Positions 48,598 through 56,848 of a stretch of 64,000 bases of DNA are shown here, piece after piece (position 1 is the first letter of the stretch; each line of letters begins with the position of its first letter). Source of the DNA: a virus; the IMG/VR virus record IMGVR_UViG_3300020179_000005, positions 145,702 to 209,701 of that record; one strand, 5' to 3'. The notes beneath the pieces were generated by a model. It was not told the DNA's origin and did not search any database. It was given only the letters and a program-made list of their open reading frames with translations. Position numbers and translations under genes: made by a program.

Positions 48598-48792
48598 ATG
48601 AATGATTTCAATGTTGATTCTGATGATAAAAATATTTCAGAAAAATTTGGCCAAAATATTATAAAGTTTATATCTAATTTGTTTAACATAAAAAATATTG
48701 CGAAAATATTTGAATTATTGTTACTTTTGGTTTTCACTTTGTTTTATCGAAAGAAGCCTTTGGTTGATTGGGAAGGAATGAGAGTGGATTAA
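48598..48792 (+). CDS. Small membrane protein
   Basis: 64 aa, AAGGAAG upstream. Polar N-terminus, one hydrophobic helix (IFELLLLLVFTLF), basic exit (YRKK). Function unknown. Confidence 0.55.
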   Translation: MNDFNVDSDDKNISEKFGQNIIKFISNLFNIKNIAKIFELLLLLVFTLFYRKKPLVDWEGMRVD

Positions 48793-48794
48793 CA

Positions 48795-48995
48795 ATGGTA
48801 ACCAAAAGTAGCGAATACAACATATATTCAGTAACAGTGCCTATAACCTTGTACGTTGACGCTGCTTCTTCCAATAGAGCAGTCGACGTAGCATTGGAGG
48901 CTATATCTAACCCTTGCAATTTTACCATTGTAAGAAATGCAGAAGTAGATACTGCCAATATAAAGGTACAGAAAACAGAAATATTTTTATTGTAA
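48795..48995 (+). CDS. Hypothetical 66-aa protein
   Basis: ATG 48795, two bases after the previous stop. Beta-alpha-beta pattern (YSVTVPITLYVDAASSNRAVDVALEAI...FTIVRNAEV) as in small ferredoxin-like or MTH1880-like folds. No family. Confidence 0.5.
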   Translation: MVTKSSEYNIYSVTVPITLYVDAASSNRAVDVALEAISNPCNFTIVRNAEVDTANIKVQKTEIFLL

Positions 48996-49057
48996 ATCAA
49001 AGTATTGAACTTATCATATAATATTTTCAACATCCAAACAACAAATAGGAGATCATC

Positions 49058-49405
49058 ATGCCGATGGTTGCCAGCACCGAAACACAAGTCATCCAGAACC
49101 CGCAAAAGTTTGCGATGGCAGAGCCGACAAAGCTCGTTACTTTCCTTAAGGGTGAACCACCCTACAACGCAGGACGGGGTCGTCGTCGCAGTCCAGTAAT
49201 TTCTGCGATATACAACGAGTTGATTCGGAACCGCAATGTTTGGGCTCATGTCAACATTCCGATAACCGACAAGAAGACAAAAGCCTCTATAATAGGTTCT
49301 CTTTATGCACGCGCGGCAAAAGACAATCTTGCCTTGTCATCGTCTAGCGTATTCAATGACGCTACAAAGATGTACGATCTTTGGGTAATGGTTTCGCCTA
49401 AGTAA
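49058..49405 (+). CDS. Hypothetical 115-aa protein
   Basis: TAGGAGATC precedes ATG 49058. Contains a basic GRGRRRSPVISAIYNELI stretch and NVWAHVNIPITDKKTKASIIGSLYARAAKDN. Codon use is less AT-rich than its neighbours. Possibly DNA binding; no family. Last gene before a structured RNA at the convergent junction. Confidence 0.6.
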   Translation: MPMVASTETQVIQNPQKFAMAEPTKLVTFLKGEPPYNAGRGRRRSPVISAIYNELIRNRNVWAHVNIPITDKKTKASIIGSLYARAAKDNLALSSSSVFNDATKMYDLWVMVSPK

Positions 49406-49422
49406 TAAGCTTCAGTTTTCTG

Positions 49423-49554
49423 CTGTGAGGGTCGTCGTATAAATCTTTAGTCGAAAGATAGATGAGTTCGTACATCTGTCTGTTCCTGGGTTGGGCGACT
49501 ATAGAATTCCTTCCTATGACGATCCTCACAGTGGATTGAAATGCTCTTTTTTTT
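49423..49554 (+). ncRNA. Structured small RNA with terminal T-run
   Basis: Closing 14-bp helix CTGTGAGGGTCGTC/GACGATCCTCACAG (49423-49436 with 49518-49531, one G-T), inside it AGTCG/CGACT and the 9-bp AGATAGATG/CATCTGTCT (one G-T), then TTTTTTTT at 49547. No open frame. Either a discrete small RNA or an elaborate terminator between convergent gene groups. Confidence 0.6.
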
Positions 49555-49600
49555 GTTGATTCAAAAAATATTTTTTATATTAGAAATTTAGATTATTGCT

Positions 49601-49879
49601 TTATAGTCTTGTTATAGCTCTTGCCACTTGTTTTGCATCTACGATTCCCATAAATGTTTTTGCGCTTCTAGATCCTGCTTTTGTGGAAAGACTGGGTATT
49701 TTTTCTTCAACTACATCTTGAACTTCTGAAGCTACGCCGGAAGAAAGTCGCACTTGATATCTTTCTTGATGCCTATAGTATTCGTCAACAAACGCCTCTT
49801 GTGCTTCTCCTGCCGTCAAAGCGGAGCCGTCACCGGAGGAGAAAAAGGTTCTTTGATTTGTCAAAGGTTGTATTATCAA
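49601..49879 (-). CDS. Probable C-terminal continuation of the 49830 gene (frameshifted)
   Basis: 92-aa frame overlapping the end of the 49830-50900 gene by 50 bases. It lacks its own ribosome site and joins that gene by a +1 shift at CTTTTTC. Its last residues (SAKTFMGIVDAKQVARAITRL) resemble the C-terminus of the HAD protein at 50931 (SQRTFSGISEAKSLAKLIMRI), which supports it being a protein end. Programmed frameshift, an indel in the T5 run, or a separate gene are the three options. Confidence 0.5.
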   Translation of the reverse strand: MIIQPLTNQRTFFSSGDGSALTAGEAQEAFVDEYYRHQERYQVRLSSGVASEVQDVVEEKIPSLSTKAGSRSAKTFMGIVDAKQVARAITRL

Positions 49880-50900
49880 TAAATTCTTGTCTCATAGGAC
49901 CCAGCAGGGGGTCCAGATCTCCGTAACCCACGGTCGCCAAATAGGCTGCTCTTGCCCTATAAGAAGCTTCTTCTATAAGGTCATCTGTTATAGGATTATT
50001 AAGATGCACACCATCTAGGTTGAAAAAGTCGGCTGTTTCTCTTGAATAATAATCCATTGATCCTGGCAAGAGATAGTGTGAGGCTAAGTCCATAAATTCT
50101 CGTTCTTTGACCGAGACTGAGCCCGTCTTAAACATATAATCAGAATCGCTTATCGCTTGCCACATGAACGTATCAGCTCTGGCCTCTTCCAATCCTCGTT
50201 CAACTACGGTTTCTAAGAACATTTGTTGCAATCTGTCCACCTGATTACTTATGTATGTGTCGCTCATCGTCATGATACCGCCGTCAAACCTATAATTGTT
50301 ATTGACCATGTCGGCTATATTTTTTGATAGATTTTTTCCAGATCCCAAAAGAACGGAGCCTCGATAAACACCAGCTTGATGACTCGCAGCGTGTCCCATT
50401 TCGTGAAACGGAACGGAAAGACTTATCCTCATTTCGTGCATCGCTGAATAGGTGCGAATGTCGCCGGGCGGTGCGCCCCTATTGATACCTAAGTAGGTTT
50501 CGTCGGGCACGTTGTCGATTAGACTGGGGGTTACATAAAGCTGACTTTGTGCCGTTGTGCTTATTTTGTCAACAAGATTTTCAGAAGAAATAAATCTTTG
50601 AAAGTCTAGGTCAGTTACAGGTGTGTGCTTTGCGCGTCCTGCTCTTCCTTTTATATTTTCACCAAAAACGGCTTCTGTTTCTACGGTTCCTGGATCTGCG
50701 GTTATTATATTGACTGCCCCGCTCAAATTAACCGGTCTGCCCAGTTGAACTGATCCGCTTCTTCCAACTTTTTCAAAAGTTATGTTTCCAAATTTTAATT
50801 CAGAAAGATTTTTATTGAGTTCTTCAACATAAGAAGGGTCAATGGTAGTGTTACGCGTAGCCGTTTTGCCAACTAATATTCTGAAAGTGTTTTCATTCAT
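49830..50900 (-). CDS. Zinc-metallopeptidase-like protein (HExxH)
   Basis: 356 aa. PFHEMGHAASH carries HExxH (H166, E167, H170) and RGLEEARADTFM (~236-245) supplies the downstream Glu/Asp of gluzincin-type EExxAD sites. Around it are beta-rich N-terminal and helical C-terminal parts. Likely a peptidase, possibly a virion or maturation protein judging by the separate minus-strand location. The end is frameshifted relative to an open frame with a conserved-looking tail (see 49601). ATG at 50900; ribosome site not strong. Confidence 0.65.
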   Translation of the reverse strand: MNENTFRILVGKTATRNTTIDPSYVEELNKNLSELKFGNITFEKVGRSGSVQLGRPVNLSGAVNIITADPGTVETEAVFGENIKGRAGRAKHTPVTDLDFQRFISSENLVDKISTTAQSQLYVTPSLIDNVPDETYLGINRGAPPGDIRTYSAMHEMRISLSVPFHEMGHAASHQAGVYRGSVLLGSGKNLSKNIADMVNNNYRFDGGIMTMSDTYISNQVDRLQQMFLETVVERGLEEARADTFMWQAISDSDYMFKTGSVSVKEREFMDLASHYLLPGSMDYYSRETADFFNLDGVHLNNPITDDLIEEASYRARAAYLATVGYGDLDPLLGPMRQEFIDNTTFDKSKNLFLLR

Positions 50901-50930
50901 ATAGATACCTAGGCCTCAGATTACTGCTTT

Positions 50931-51692
50931 TTAAATTCTCATAATAAGTTTCGCCAAAGATTTGGCTTCAGATATTCCGGAAAAAGTTCTTTGACTTGAC
51001 GCTGATCCACCTATCGCAATATCAAGTAAGGCTCTTGTATTATATACTCCTTTTTTCATTTGCTTTGGCGTAATTAAGCCCTTTGCTGCGAATTCTTCCA
51101 TTTTGCTACGACCCCTTGAAATAGCTCCCTCTAAAAACTCTGGATCCACCTTACTTGATTTGTCGGATGGCTGAAGAATTGTTGGAACCCCATATTTTAA
51201 AGCAGCCTCTACATTTGACTTAGAATCATCAAACATAGCAACATAATTATATTTGTTTGCAGTTTGTTTCATCCAATTAACTTTCATAGTAGCAGCGGAC
51301 ATATCCTCACCTGCAACCGTATCTGGTCTAAAAAATACTTCATTTGGAACTATACCCATTTTTTCCAACAATCTCATTGTTGGCTCTTGAATTCTTGCGC
51401 TTCTTGCCGTCATTGCATTTAGCGAAATTCCAGATCCCTGTAGCCTTTGCAAAAACTTTATCATTTCTTCATTTGGTTCAATATCTTTAATTGCTAGTTT
51501 TTCCCATTCACCCCAAAATCCTTTTTTCATTGCAATTTCTTGTTTTTCAGGAAAATTAGTAAGTCCAAACATCTTTTTTGCTTCATTAAATGGAATTACT
51601 CTGTCAAATACAGCTGAGTTTTCTGCTGCTTCCATTGCAGGTGAATTAGTATAAACAGTTTTATCAAGATCTAGGGCAATTGCTGGAATCAA
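50931..51692 (-). CDS. HAD-superfamily phosphatase-like protein
   Basis: 253 aa. Motif I LDLDKT (D8, D10), motif II Thr in MTARSARIQ, motif III Lys region, motif IV MFDDSKSN. Belongs to HAD hydrolases, possibly acting on nucleotide or polynucleotide 3' phosphates as in phage end-healing enzymes, but the substrate is not evident. Called start TTG 51692; the frame remains open and protein-like for ~31 codons upstream with no standard start, and an out-of-frame ATG sits at its edge, hinting at an indel. The C-terminal 20 residues resemble those of the 49601 frame. Confidence 0.7.
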   Translation of the reverse strand: MIPAIALDLDKTVYTNSPAMEAAENSAVFDRVIPFNEAKKMFGLTNFPEKQEIAMKKGFWGEWEKLAIKDIEPNEEMIKFLQRLQGSGISLNAMTARSARIQEPTMRLLEKMGIVPNEVFFRPDTVAGEDMSAATMKVNWMKQTANKYNYVAMFDDSKSNVEAALKYGVPTILQPSDKSSKVDPEFLEGAISRGRSKMEEFAAKGLITPKQMKKGVYNTRALLDIAIGGSASSQRTFSGISEAKSLAKLIMRI

Positions 51693-51877
51693 TCCAGATC
51701 TCGTGGATATTGAAGTTCGACTACCAATATTAATTAAATTAAATTTATCACCTGGTCCGATATAATCTTCTAGTCTGCGCCATGCCTAAATAGTAATCTC
51801 AAAACAATCTTTATTTTTCCTATATAGGGTAAAATTGGGAAAAATTTTTCGAGGGGTTTTTCATTTTGGAGTTTTTT

Positions 51878-51901
51878 CCCTATTAGGGGATGTGGTATAA
51901 T
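51878..51901 (+). promoter_or_regulatory. Promoter/operator of the 51977 gene
   Basis: CCCTATTAGGGG (imperfect palindrome, 51878-51889) followed six bases later by TATAAT (51896-51901). The surrounding gap 51693-51976 separates divergent gene groups and holds no other feature I can support. Confidence 0.5.
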
Positions 51902-51976
51902 TTCTATCACGAAGTCAGATGCTCTGTATGGGGTTAGTAAATGAAACTGCTAGCCCCATACAAGAATGGATTAAAT

Positions 51977-52342
51977 ATGGGATTGTTTGATGAAATATAT
52001 TTTGAACCCAGATTGCCCCTACCAAAGGATTTGGACAAAGAATTGTGTCCGGCAATAGAAAAATTTCTTGACGAAGACGTCTTTCAAACCAAAGATTTTG
52101 AGAACGTAATGACAAGATACGTTGTTACTATGAAGGGTGCGCTAAAAGAGATAAATAGATATAGTGAGAATACCAATTTTTATGAAGAATCAGAACCAAT
52201 TTCAATTGACAAAAATATTACGTGCTACGGAATAATAAAGGTTTCTGAACATAAGAACTATTGGCTAGAGTATGAAATTGTTTTCAAAAACGGTATAATG
52301 GTTGGAGCAAAAGTATCTAACTGGCATGAAATGGAAGATTAA
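51977..52342 (+). CDS. MGLFD-type phage protein
   Basis: 121 aa beginning MGLFDEIYFEPRLPLPKDL, an opening common to uncharacterised phage proteins with a similar 'MGLFDEi..e.pLP' start; an ATG at 51941 is alternative. The rest is a beta-rich domain (NITCYGIIKVSEHKNYWLEYEIVFKNGIMVGAKV). Function unknown. Confidence 0.6.
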   Translation: MGLFDEIYFEPRLPLPKDLDKELCPAIEKFLDEDVFQTKDFENVMTRYVVTMKGALKEINRYSENTNFYEESEPISIDKNITCYGIIKVSEHKNYWLEYEIVFKNGIMVGAKVSNWHEMED

Positions 52343-52343
52343 A

Positions 52344-52607
52344 ATGACCGATGAAATAAATAATGATCAATATACTCAAATATATAAATCTATTTTTAAT
52401 TCATTAAAAAATGATAAGTTAGAAGAAAAATTTGCTATAACAATGGCAAAAAAATTAACTGATTCAGTTTGGCAAATATGTCTTTTTCTAGGTAGAGAAT
52501 CTAGATCTTATCAAAATACTATTGAAAACATAAAAGAAATAATAAAGAACAGTCTTGATAATAACACTTACGACCTGCACGAAAATGCCGATTGGTTTAT
52601 AAATTAA
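52344..52607 (+). CDS. Hypothetical 87-aa helical protein
   Basis: ATG 52344 one base after the preceding stop; GGAAGA upstream. All-helical and AT-rich. No family. Confidence 0.5.
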   Translation: MTDEINNDQYTQIYKSIFNSLKNDKLEEKFAITMAKKLTDSVWQICLFLGRESRSYQNTIENIKEIIKNSLDNNTYDLHENADWFIN

Positions 52608-52714
52608 TTTTAATCAATTTTTGTACTAAAAATTTTTATATATGTTTTCCAATTTCTCAGAATTTGAAATAATTGGGCAAACAATATGCGAATTATCATA
52701 CTATAATAGTAATT

Positions 52715-52789
<75 letters not shown>

Positions 52790-52792
52790 AAA

Positions 52793-54508
52793 CTAGTGGT
52801 AGTCTTCATCGGGTTCAATTCTAGTTTGCCTATTTCTTTGATATAAGCCAACTCCAACTATACTTGCGGCTCCAGCAAATAAAAGACTTCTTGCATTGGT
52901 GTGTCCTTTAACTGCTTTTTTGGCGGCATCCAGGGACTCTGCAATTTTTTTAGTTGTATTACTAGTCCTCCTTGTAGAATCAGCTGGAGAAGGTATTGGA
53001 GGAGATTTAGGAGCAGTTTCTGCGGCGGTTTCTGCTGCGACCTTTGGAGCAACGTCGTCAGCTTTAGAAACAATGGGCTCTGCTTCGGTTGGCAAATCAG
53101 CTGGTTTACCATGCCTTAATCTTCCCTCTCTTCTTGCTGCTTTTTTTTCTTTTTTTTTGGCATCTCTAGCAGCAAAATCTTCAGCTTGTTTAGCTTTTTT
53201 GGCTGTTGCTCCTGGATTCATTATTTCAACTTGTTGTCGTTTATTCATATCTATTAATTCATCAATAGATTTACCCGGATTTTCTTTTTGTAAATCCTTT
53301 AAAGATCTTCCTCCAACAACTACATTTCTGCCAGAAACTTTTGCCTCATCTAAAATTGCTTGATCAGCAAATGTTTTATTGCTTTCTAATGTATTTCTAA
53401 TTTTTGTAAGCGCTCCATGTGGATCATATTTGCCTGCGTCTTCTACTAAACCAGTTTCCATGCCTAAACGATTTATCGCTGCTACTCTAATATCATTTGG
53501 ATCTAAATTTCTAACTCCAGGTCCAAGTCTTTCATCTAAAATACCACCTTCTCCTTTTATATCTCCAAAATGTGCAAGAAACTTTCTATACAGTTTTTCC
53601 GGATCAGAAGTAAATTCAGTTATTTTTTTATTGGCTGCGTCATCCATCTTTTTAGCTGTGGCTGCACTAGTTGTGAGTCTTCCAGTTTTACCAACTGTTA
53701 CAGATTCTTCGCCAACATTTTTTAATGTAGTTCCTGATCCTGGTGGTGTAGGGCCTACTCTTTTTGTAGCTGGTTTTGGTTGAGGCTTTCTATGAGATGG
53801 ATGTCTTCCCGCTATTTCCTCTGGACTGTGATGACCAAGCTTTTGATATTTTATTCCACCAGTACTTTCATCAAAAACTCCTCCTACTCCAATTTTTTCA
53901 GCTGGAAAACTGTCGGCCTCAAAAAAAACCGATCTTGCAACACCATCTTTGTTACCAATTAAAGGATCCATTTGAAATGAATCTAACATTTCTGGAGTAA
54001 CTTTTGTTCTATAAAGATCTAAAGTGCCACCTTCCTTGAAAGTTTCAGGAGCAAAACCACCGGTTGTGGCATGAGAGGGATCTGTCCAATAAAATATTTT
54101 TCCAGCACCTTGTGGCGCGCGTGGGTCTTTATTAGATACTATTCCTGTTTCAGCAATGTTTTCAGCGTACTTGTTCGGAGCAAAGTGATAAAGATATCCT
54201 TCTTTTTCTATTGCTTCTCTTGTTGCGGGCCTTGCTAAATCATTAGCGTTTTTTTTAGCTTCTGCTTCAGCTTTCATGTTTTCAATCATTTTTTGGGCGC
54301 TCGGATTCTTATCCAGATCAGCATCTGGTCTAGGCCCTGCATCAGCAAACCTTGCCCTAAGATCTTCCATGTTTGGGCCTGCTGTGCTTGGTTGTGTCTC
54401 TGCAGCATTAAATTTTATTGGACCGCTAGATTCGGCCACATCATCGCCTACAAATTTTACTTTACCAAAGTCTTCGCCAAAGTCTATGATCTCATCATCT
54501 GGTGCCAT
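52793..54508 (-). CDS. ADP-ribosyltransferase-like / membrane-tailed protein
   Basis: 571 aa. Residues ~105-215 contain YLYHFAPNKYAENIAETGIVSN...IFYWTDPSHATTGGF...LYRTKV...SVFFEADSFPAEKIGVGG, the H-Y...GL/GI...fEaD layout of ADP-ribosyltransferase-type folds in phage virion and toxin proteins. The rest is low-complexity Ala/Lys/Glu-rich with basic patches, and a hydrophobic helix (SLLFAGAASIVGVGLY) near the C-terminus. An injected or head-associated protein is conceivable. The assignment rests on pattern only. ATG 54508 is preceded by GAGGTAA; the divergent 54606 gene shares its promoter region. Confidence 0.5.
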   Translation of the reverse strand: MAPDDEIIDFGEDFGKVKFVGDDVAESSGPIKFNAAETQPSTAGPNMEDLRARFADAGPRPDADLDKNPSAQKMIENMKAEAEAKKNANDLARPATREAIEKEGYLYHFAPNKYAENIAETGIVSNKDPRAPQGAGKIFYWTDPSHATTGGFAPETFKEGGTLDLYRTKVTPEMLDSFQMDPLIGNKDGVARSVFFEADSFPAEKIGVGGVFDESTGGIKYQKLGHHSPEEIAGRHPSHRKPQPKPATKRVGPTPPGSGTTLKNVGEESVTVGKTGRLTTSAATAKKMDDAANKKITEFTSDPEKLYRKFLAHFGDIKGEGGILDERLGPGVRNLDPNDIRVAAINRLGMETGLVEDAGKYDPHGALTKIRNTLESNKTFADQAILDEAKVSGRNVVVGGRSLKDLQKENPGKSIDELIDMNKRQQVEIMNPGATAKKAKQAEDFAARDAKKKEKKAARREGRLRHGKPADLPTEAEPIVSKADDVAPKVAAETAAETAPKSPPIPSPADSTRRTSNTTKKIAESLDAAKKAVKGHTNARSLLFAGAASIVGVGLYQRNRQTRIEPDEDYH

Positions 54509-54527
54509 AATTTACCTCTTATGTTGA

Positions 54528-54571
54528 TAGTAACATATATATATTGCGCAAGGCAATTAAATATGTTACTA
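54528..54571. promoter_or_regulatory. Divergent promoter with 11-bp inverted repeat
   Basis: TAGTAACATAT-N22-ATATGTTACTA, perfect, with TTGCGC (54544) and TACTAT (54567) at 17-base spacing for the plus strand. Probably an operator between the 52793 and 54606 genes. Confidence 0.6.
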
Positions 54572-54605
54572 TATATTAATAATTCTCAAATTATGGAGAT
54601 TAAAA

Positions 54606-55028
54606 ATGTCTAATCACTGGCTATCAGATATTAACTATCAAAAAAGCGTAGCTAAAAACATTAGTGAAGCCGCTAAAAAGGGATCTTCAAAAGCCATGCC
54701 ATGTTGCGACGTATCAGATATGGACAGAGTAAGAATGTCCGCCGCCGAGAGAGAATTTGCTAATAGCTTATTGTCGATTGCTCAAAAGTACGGAAAGCTT
54801 TCCGACATGGACAACAACGGAATATGGGTTGGATATGTTTCCAAAGCTGAGAACGACGACTACGATATAGGTGTGCGTTGCGAGAACTGTGTACTGCACG
54901 AGTCAGAGTCCGTATGTAGAATTATTAAACAAAAGATAGAGCCAGGCGGACGCTGCCGTTTAGCGGCCATACCAGACGGATTGGTTAATATTGGTATGGA
55001 CGAAGAAGATATGGACGATGAAGACTAA
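54606..55028 (+). CDS. Phage protein with four-cysteine motif
   Basis: 140 aa; TATGGAGAT precedes ATG 54606. C-terminal VRCENCVLHESESVCRIIKQKIEPGGRCRLAAIPDGLV has the C-x2-C...C...C pattern seen in phage proteins thought to bind zinc or iron-sulfur. Acidic tail. It precedes a ferredoxin gene by five bases. No exact family. Confidence 0.6.
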   Translation: MSNHWLSDINYQKSVAKNISEAAKKGSSKAMPCCDVSDMDRVRMSAAEREFANSLLSIAQKYGKLSDMDNNGIWVGYVSKAENDDYDIGVRCENCVLHESESVCRIIKQKIEPGGRCRLAAIPDGLVNIGMDEEDMDDED

Positions 55029-55033
55029 TCTTC

Positions 55034-55294
55034 ATGAAAGTTTGGATTGACCAAGACCTATGTACTGGCGATGGCCTGTGCACGGAACTAGCTCCGGCTG
55101 TATTCATGATGCATTCGGATGGACTTGCATACGTCAAGGATCCGAGCTGGCCAAATTTGCTTGGCCCAGATGGGAAAGGAAACGAACCAAAGCTAAAAAT
55201 GACAGCAACGACCGAGTTTCCCGACACAATGCTTGATGAAGTTATTCAGTCGGCCGAAGACTGTCCTGGTGAATGCATTTTTATAGAAGAATGA
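55034..55294 (+). CDS. Ferredoxin (3Fe-4S/4Fe-4S type)
   Basis: 86 aa: MKVWIDQDLCTGDGLC (C10, C16) and SAEDCPGECIFIEE (C77, C81), the layout of actinobacterial 3Fe-4S ferredoxins that serve cytochrome P450s and other oxygenases. No P450 is in the window; a host reductase or phage iron-sulfur enzymes could be partners. Start at ATG 55034. Overlaps the next gene by four bases. Confidence 0.85.
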   Translation: MKVWIDQDLCTGDGLCTELAPAVFMMHSDGLAYVKDPSWPNLLGPDGKGNEPKLKMTATTEFPDTMLDEVIQSAEDCPGECIFIEE

Positions 55295-56133
55295 ACGCTC
55301 AACATCCTGTCGATGACAAAGATCAAATTGATCTATTGTCTAAGAGAAACAAGAAACGTTTTGGCAAGCTTTTGGATGGTTTATCACAAAAATATTCTGG
55401 AGTTGAAACAGAAAATTTTGAACTAAAAACAAAGAACGAAGAGCTTGAAAAAAAGCTACAAGAAGCTACATCGCCAAAAGAAATACAAAAAAAAGAACTA
55501 TTATCAGAGTATGAATTAGCCTATAAGGAATATCAGGGAGCTCAAACAAATTATCAAGAAACAAAAGAACAACTTTATCCTCATTCTTCTAATACCTCTA
55601 ATTACGGATCAGAAATCATTTGGTTTTCAGTTGTAGTTGGTTTAGTTTTTGATTTTTTATTATGGAAAGATATTTTTGTTGGTAAATTTGGAGAAGATAT
55701 TTGGGCCGAAAGAGCCGAAAGGGCCTCCGCTGTTATCATGTCTTTTTCTTACGCTTTTGTATGTGCTCAACTAGGTGCAGCCTATGCAATAAGAATGCTC
55801 GTAAAAAAAAGAAAAAACAAACAAGATACAACTGACAAAGAAAAAGAAGTTTACAATAAATCAACGGCAAAAAATACAATGGGAATAAATTCTGTATTAT
55901 TCTTGCTCTTGACAACACTTGCTACTGGAGCGAGATTTAGTCAACAAGAACTTGACTACTCAGACAAATTTATACTATCATTAGCTGCGACAACAATTGG
56001 ATTAGTGATATCTGCTATAGCTTACTGGTATACTGATGTGTATGATCACTTTATAAAAGCCGCAAAAAACAGAGAATCAATGGCTAGAAAAAACTTTATT
56101 AAAGCTAGTAAAAAGGTAGAAAAAAATTCATGA
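55291..56133 (+). CDS. Multi-pass membrane protein with coiled coil
   Basis: 280 aa from ATG 55291 (overlapping the ferredoxin stop). A coiled coil (KNEELEKKLQEATSPKEIQKKELLSEYELAYKEYQGAQ, ~45-95) precedes four hydrophobic helices (~108-125, ~145-170, ~200-220, ~232-250). No family. Coupled to the OmpA-like gene by overlap, so both may act at the envelope. Confidence 0.6.
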   Translation: MNAQHPVDDKDQIDLLSKRNKKRFGKLLDGLSQKYSGVETENFELKTKNEELEKKLQEATSPKEIQKKELLSEYELAYKEYQGAQTNYQETKEQLYPHSSNTSNYGSEIIWFSVVVGLVFDFLLWKDIFVGKFGEDIWAERAERASAVIMSFSYAFVCAQLGAAYAIRMLVKKRKNKQDTTDKEKEVYNKSTAKNTMGINSVLFLLLTTLATGARFSQQELDYSDKFILSLAATTIGLVISAIAYWYTDVYDHFIKAAKNRESMARKNFIKASKKVEKNS

Positions 56134-56627
56134 ATGACAAATTAAGAAAAATAGTTGCCAGATCTGCAACTGCGCTAGTAGCCTTGGGCATTTTGGCTTA
56201 TATATTTTGGCCAGAGTCGCAAGAAATAGTCGAAGAGGTAGTCGAAACAACAATTGTTGAAACGACAACTACATCAGTAAAGATTGATGAATCTCCATGT
56301 CTAGTTCTTTTTATAAAAGACTCCGACAAATTTTTGATGGAGCAAACAAATTGCATTGACACATATGTAGATAGAGTTAACTCCGGATTCTATACTAATC
56401 TTAAACTGATTTGTAGATCTTCTGGAGATGGGCAAAGAACCAACAGAGAAGAGCTTTCGCAAAAAAGAGCAAAGGCTCTTGAATTTAATTTGATGAAGTT
56501 GGGAGTAGATTTTGAAAAAATAAAGTCTGAAGCCATAGCCGACGACTCCCCATACGCTGGCGTAGATCCCACTACTGAAGAAGGTAAAGTTTTAAATAGA
56601 TCATGTGAAATAACCGGATTAAAATAG
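56130..56627 (+). CDS. OmpA-like domain protein, membrane-anchored
   Basis: 165 aa. N-terminal anchor helix (~9-27), Thr/Glu-rich linker (VVETTIVETTTTS), then a short OmpA/MotB-like segment RAKALEFNLMKLGVDFEKIKSEAIADDSPYAGV...GKVLNRSCEI, matching R..AV...L...GV...i...g.....P...........NRRvei. These domains bind peptidoglycan. The first strands of the domain are divergent, and a cysteine pair replaces some conserved positions. ATGA overlap with the previous gene. Confidence 0.6.
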   Translation: MNDKLRKIVARSATALVALGILAYIFWPESQEIVEEVVETTIVETTTTSVKIDESPCLVLFIKDSDKFLMEQTNCIDTYVDRVNSGFYTNLKLICRSSGDGQRTNREELSQKRAKALEFNLMKLGVDFEKIKSEAIADDSPYAGVDPTTEEGKVLNRSCEITGLK

Positions 56628-56635
56628 GAGCTTAT

Positions 56636-56806
56636 ATGAATTTTAATATTGATGAAGCTATAAAAGAACTGACAAAAGAGTTAAAAGAACTTAAAAAAAT
56701 AAAGAAAGAAATTTTAAAAGCTGATAAAGAAATTGCCAAATGGGAAAAAGTATTAGCTAAATACGACGTTAAAGAAGCTGATTCTGTTGACACAGCGGGT
56801 TTGTAG
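56636..56806 (+). CDS. Coiled-coil 56-aa protein
   Basis: TAGGAGC precedes ATG 56636. Almost entirely a Lys/Glu coiled coil (ELTKELKELKKIKKEILKADKEI). Immediately upstream of the lysis genes. Confidence 0.6.
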   Translation: MNFNIDEAIKELTKELKELKKIKKEILKADKEIAKWEKVLAKYDVKEADSVDTAGL

Positions 56807-56848
56807 TTAATTAGTTACTATACTCTTGATTATTAGTCAGGAGTGATA

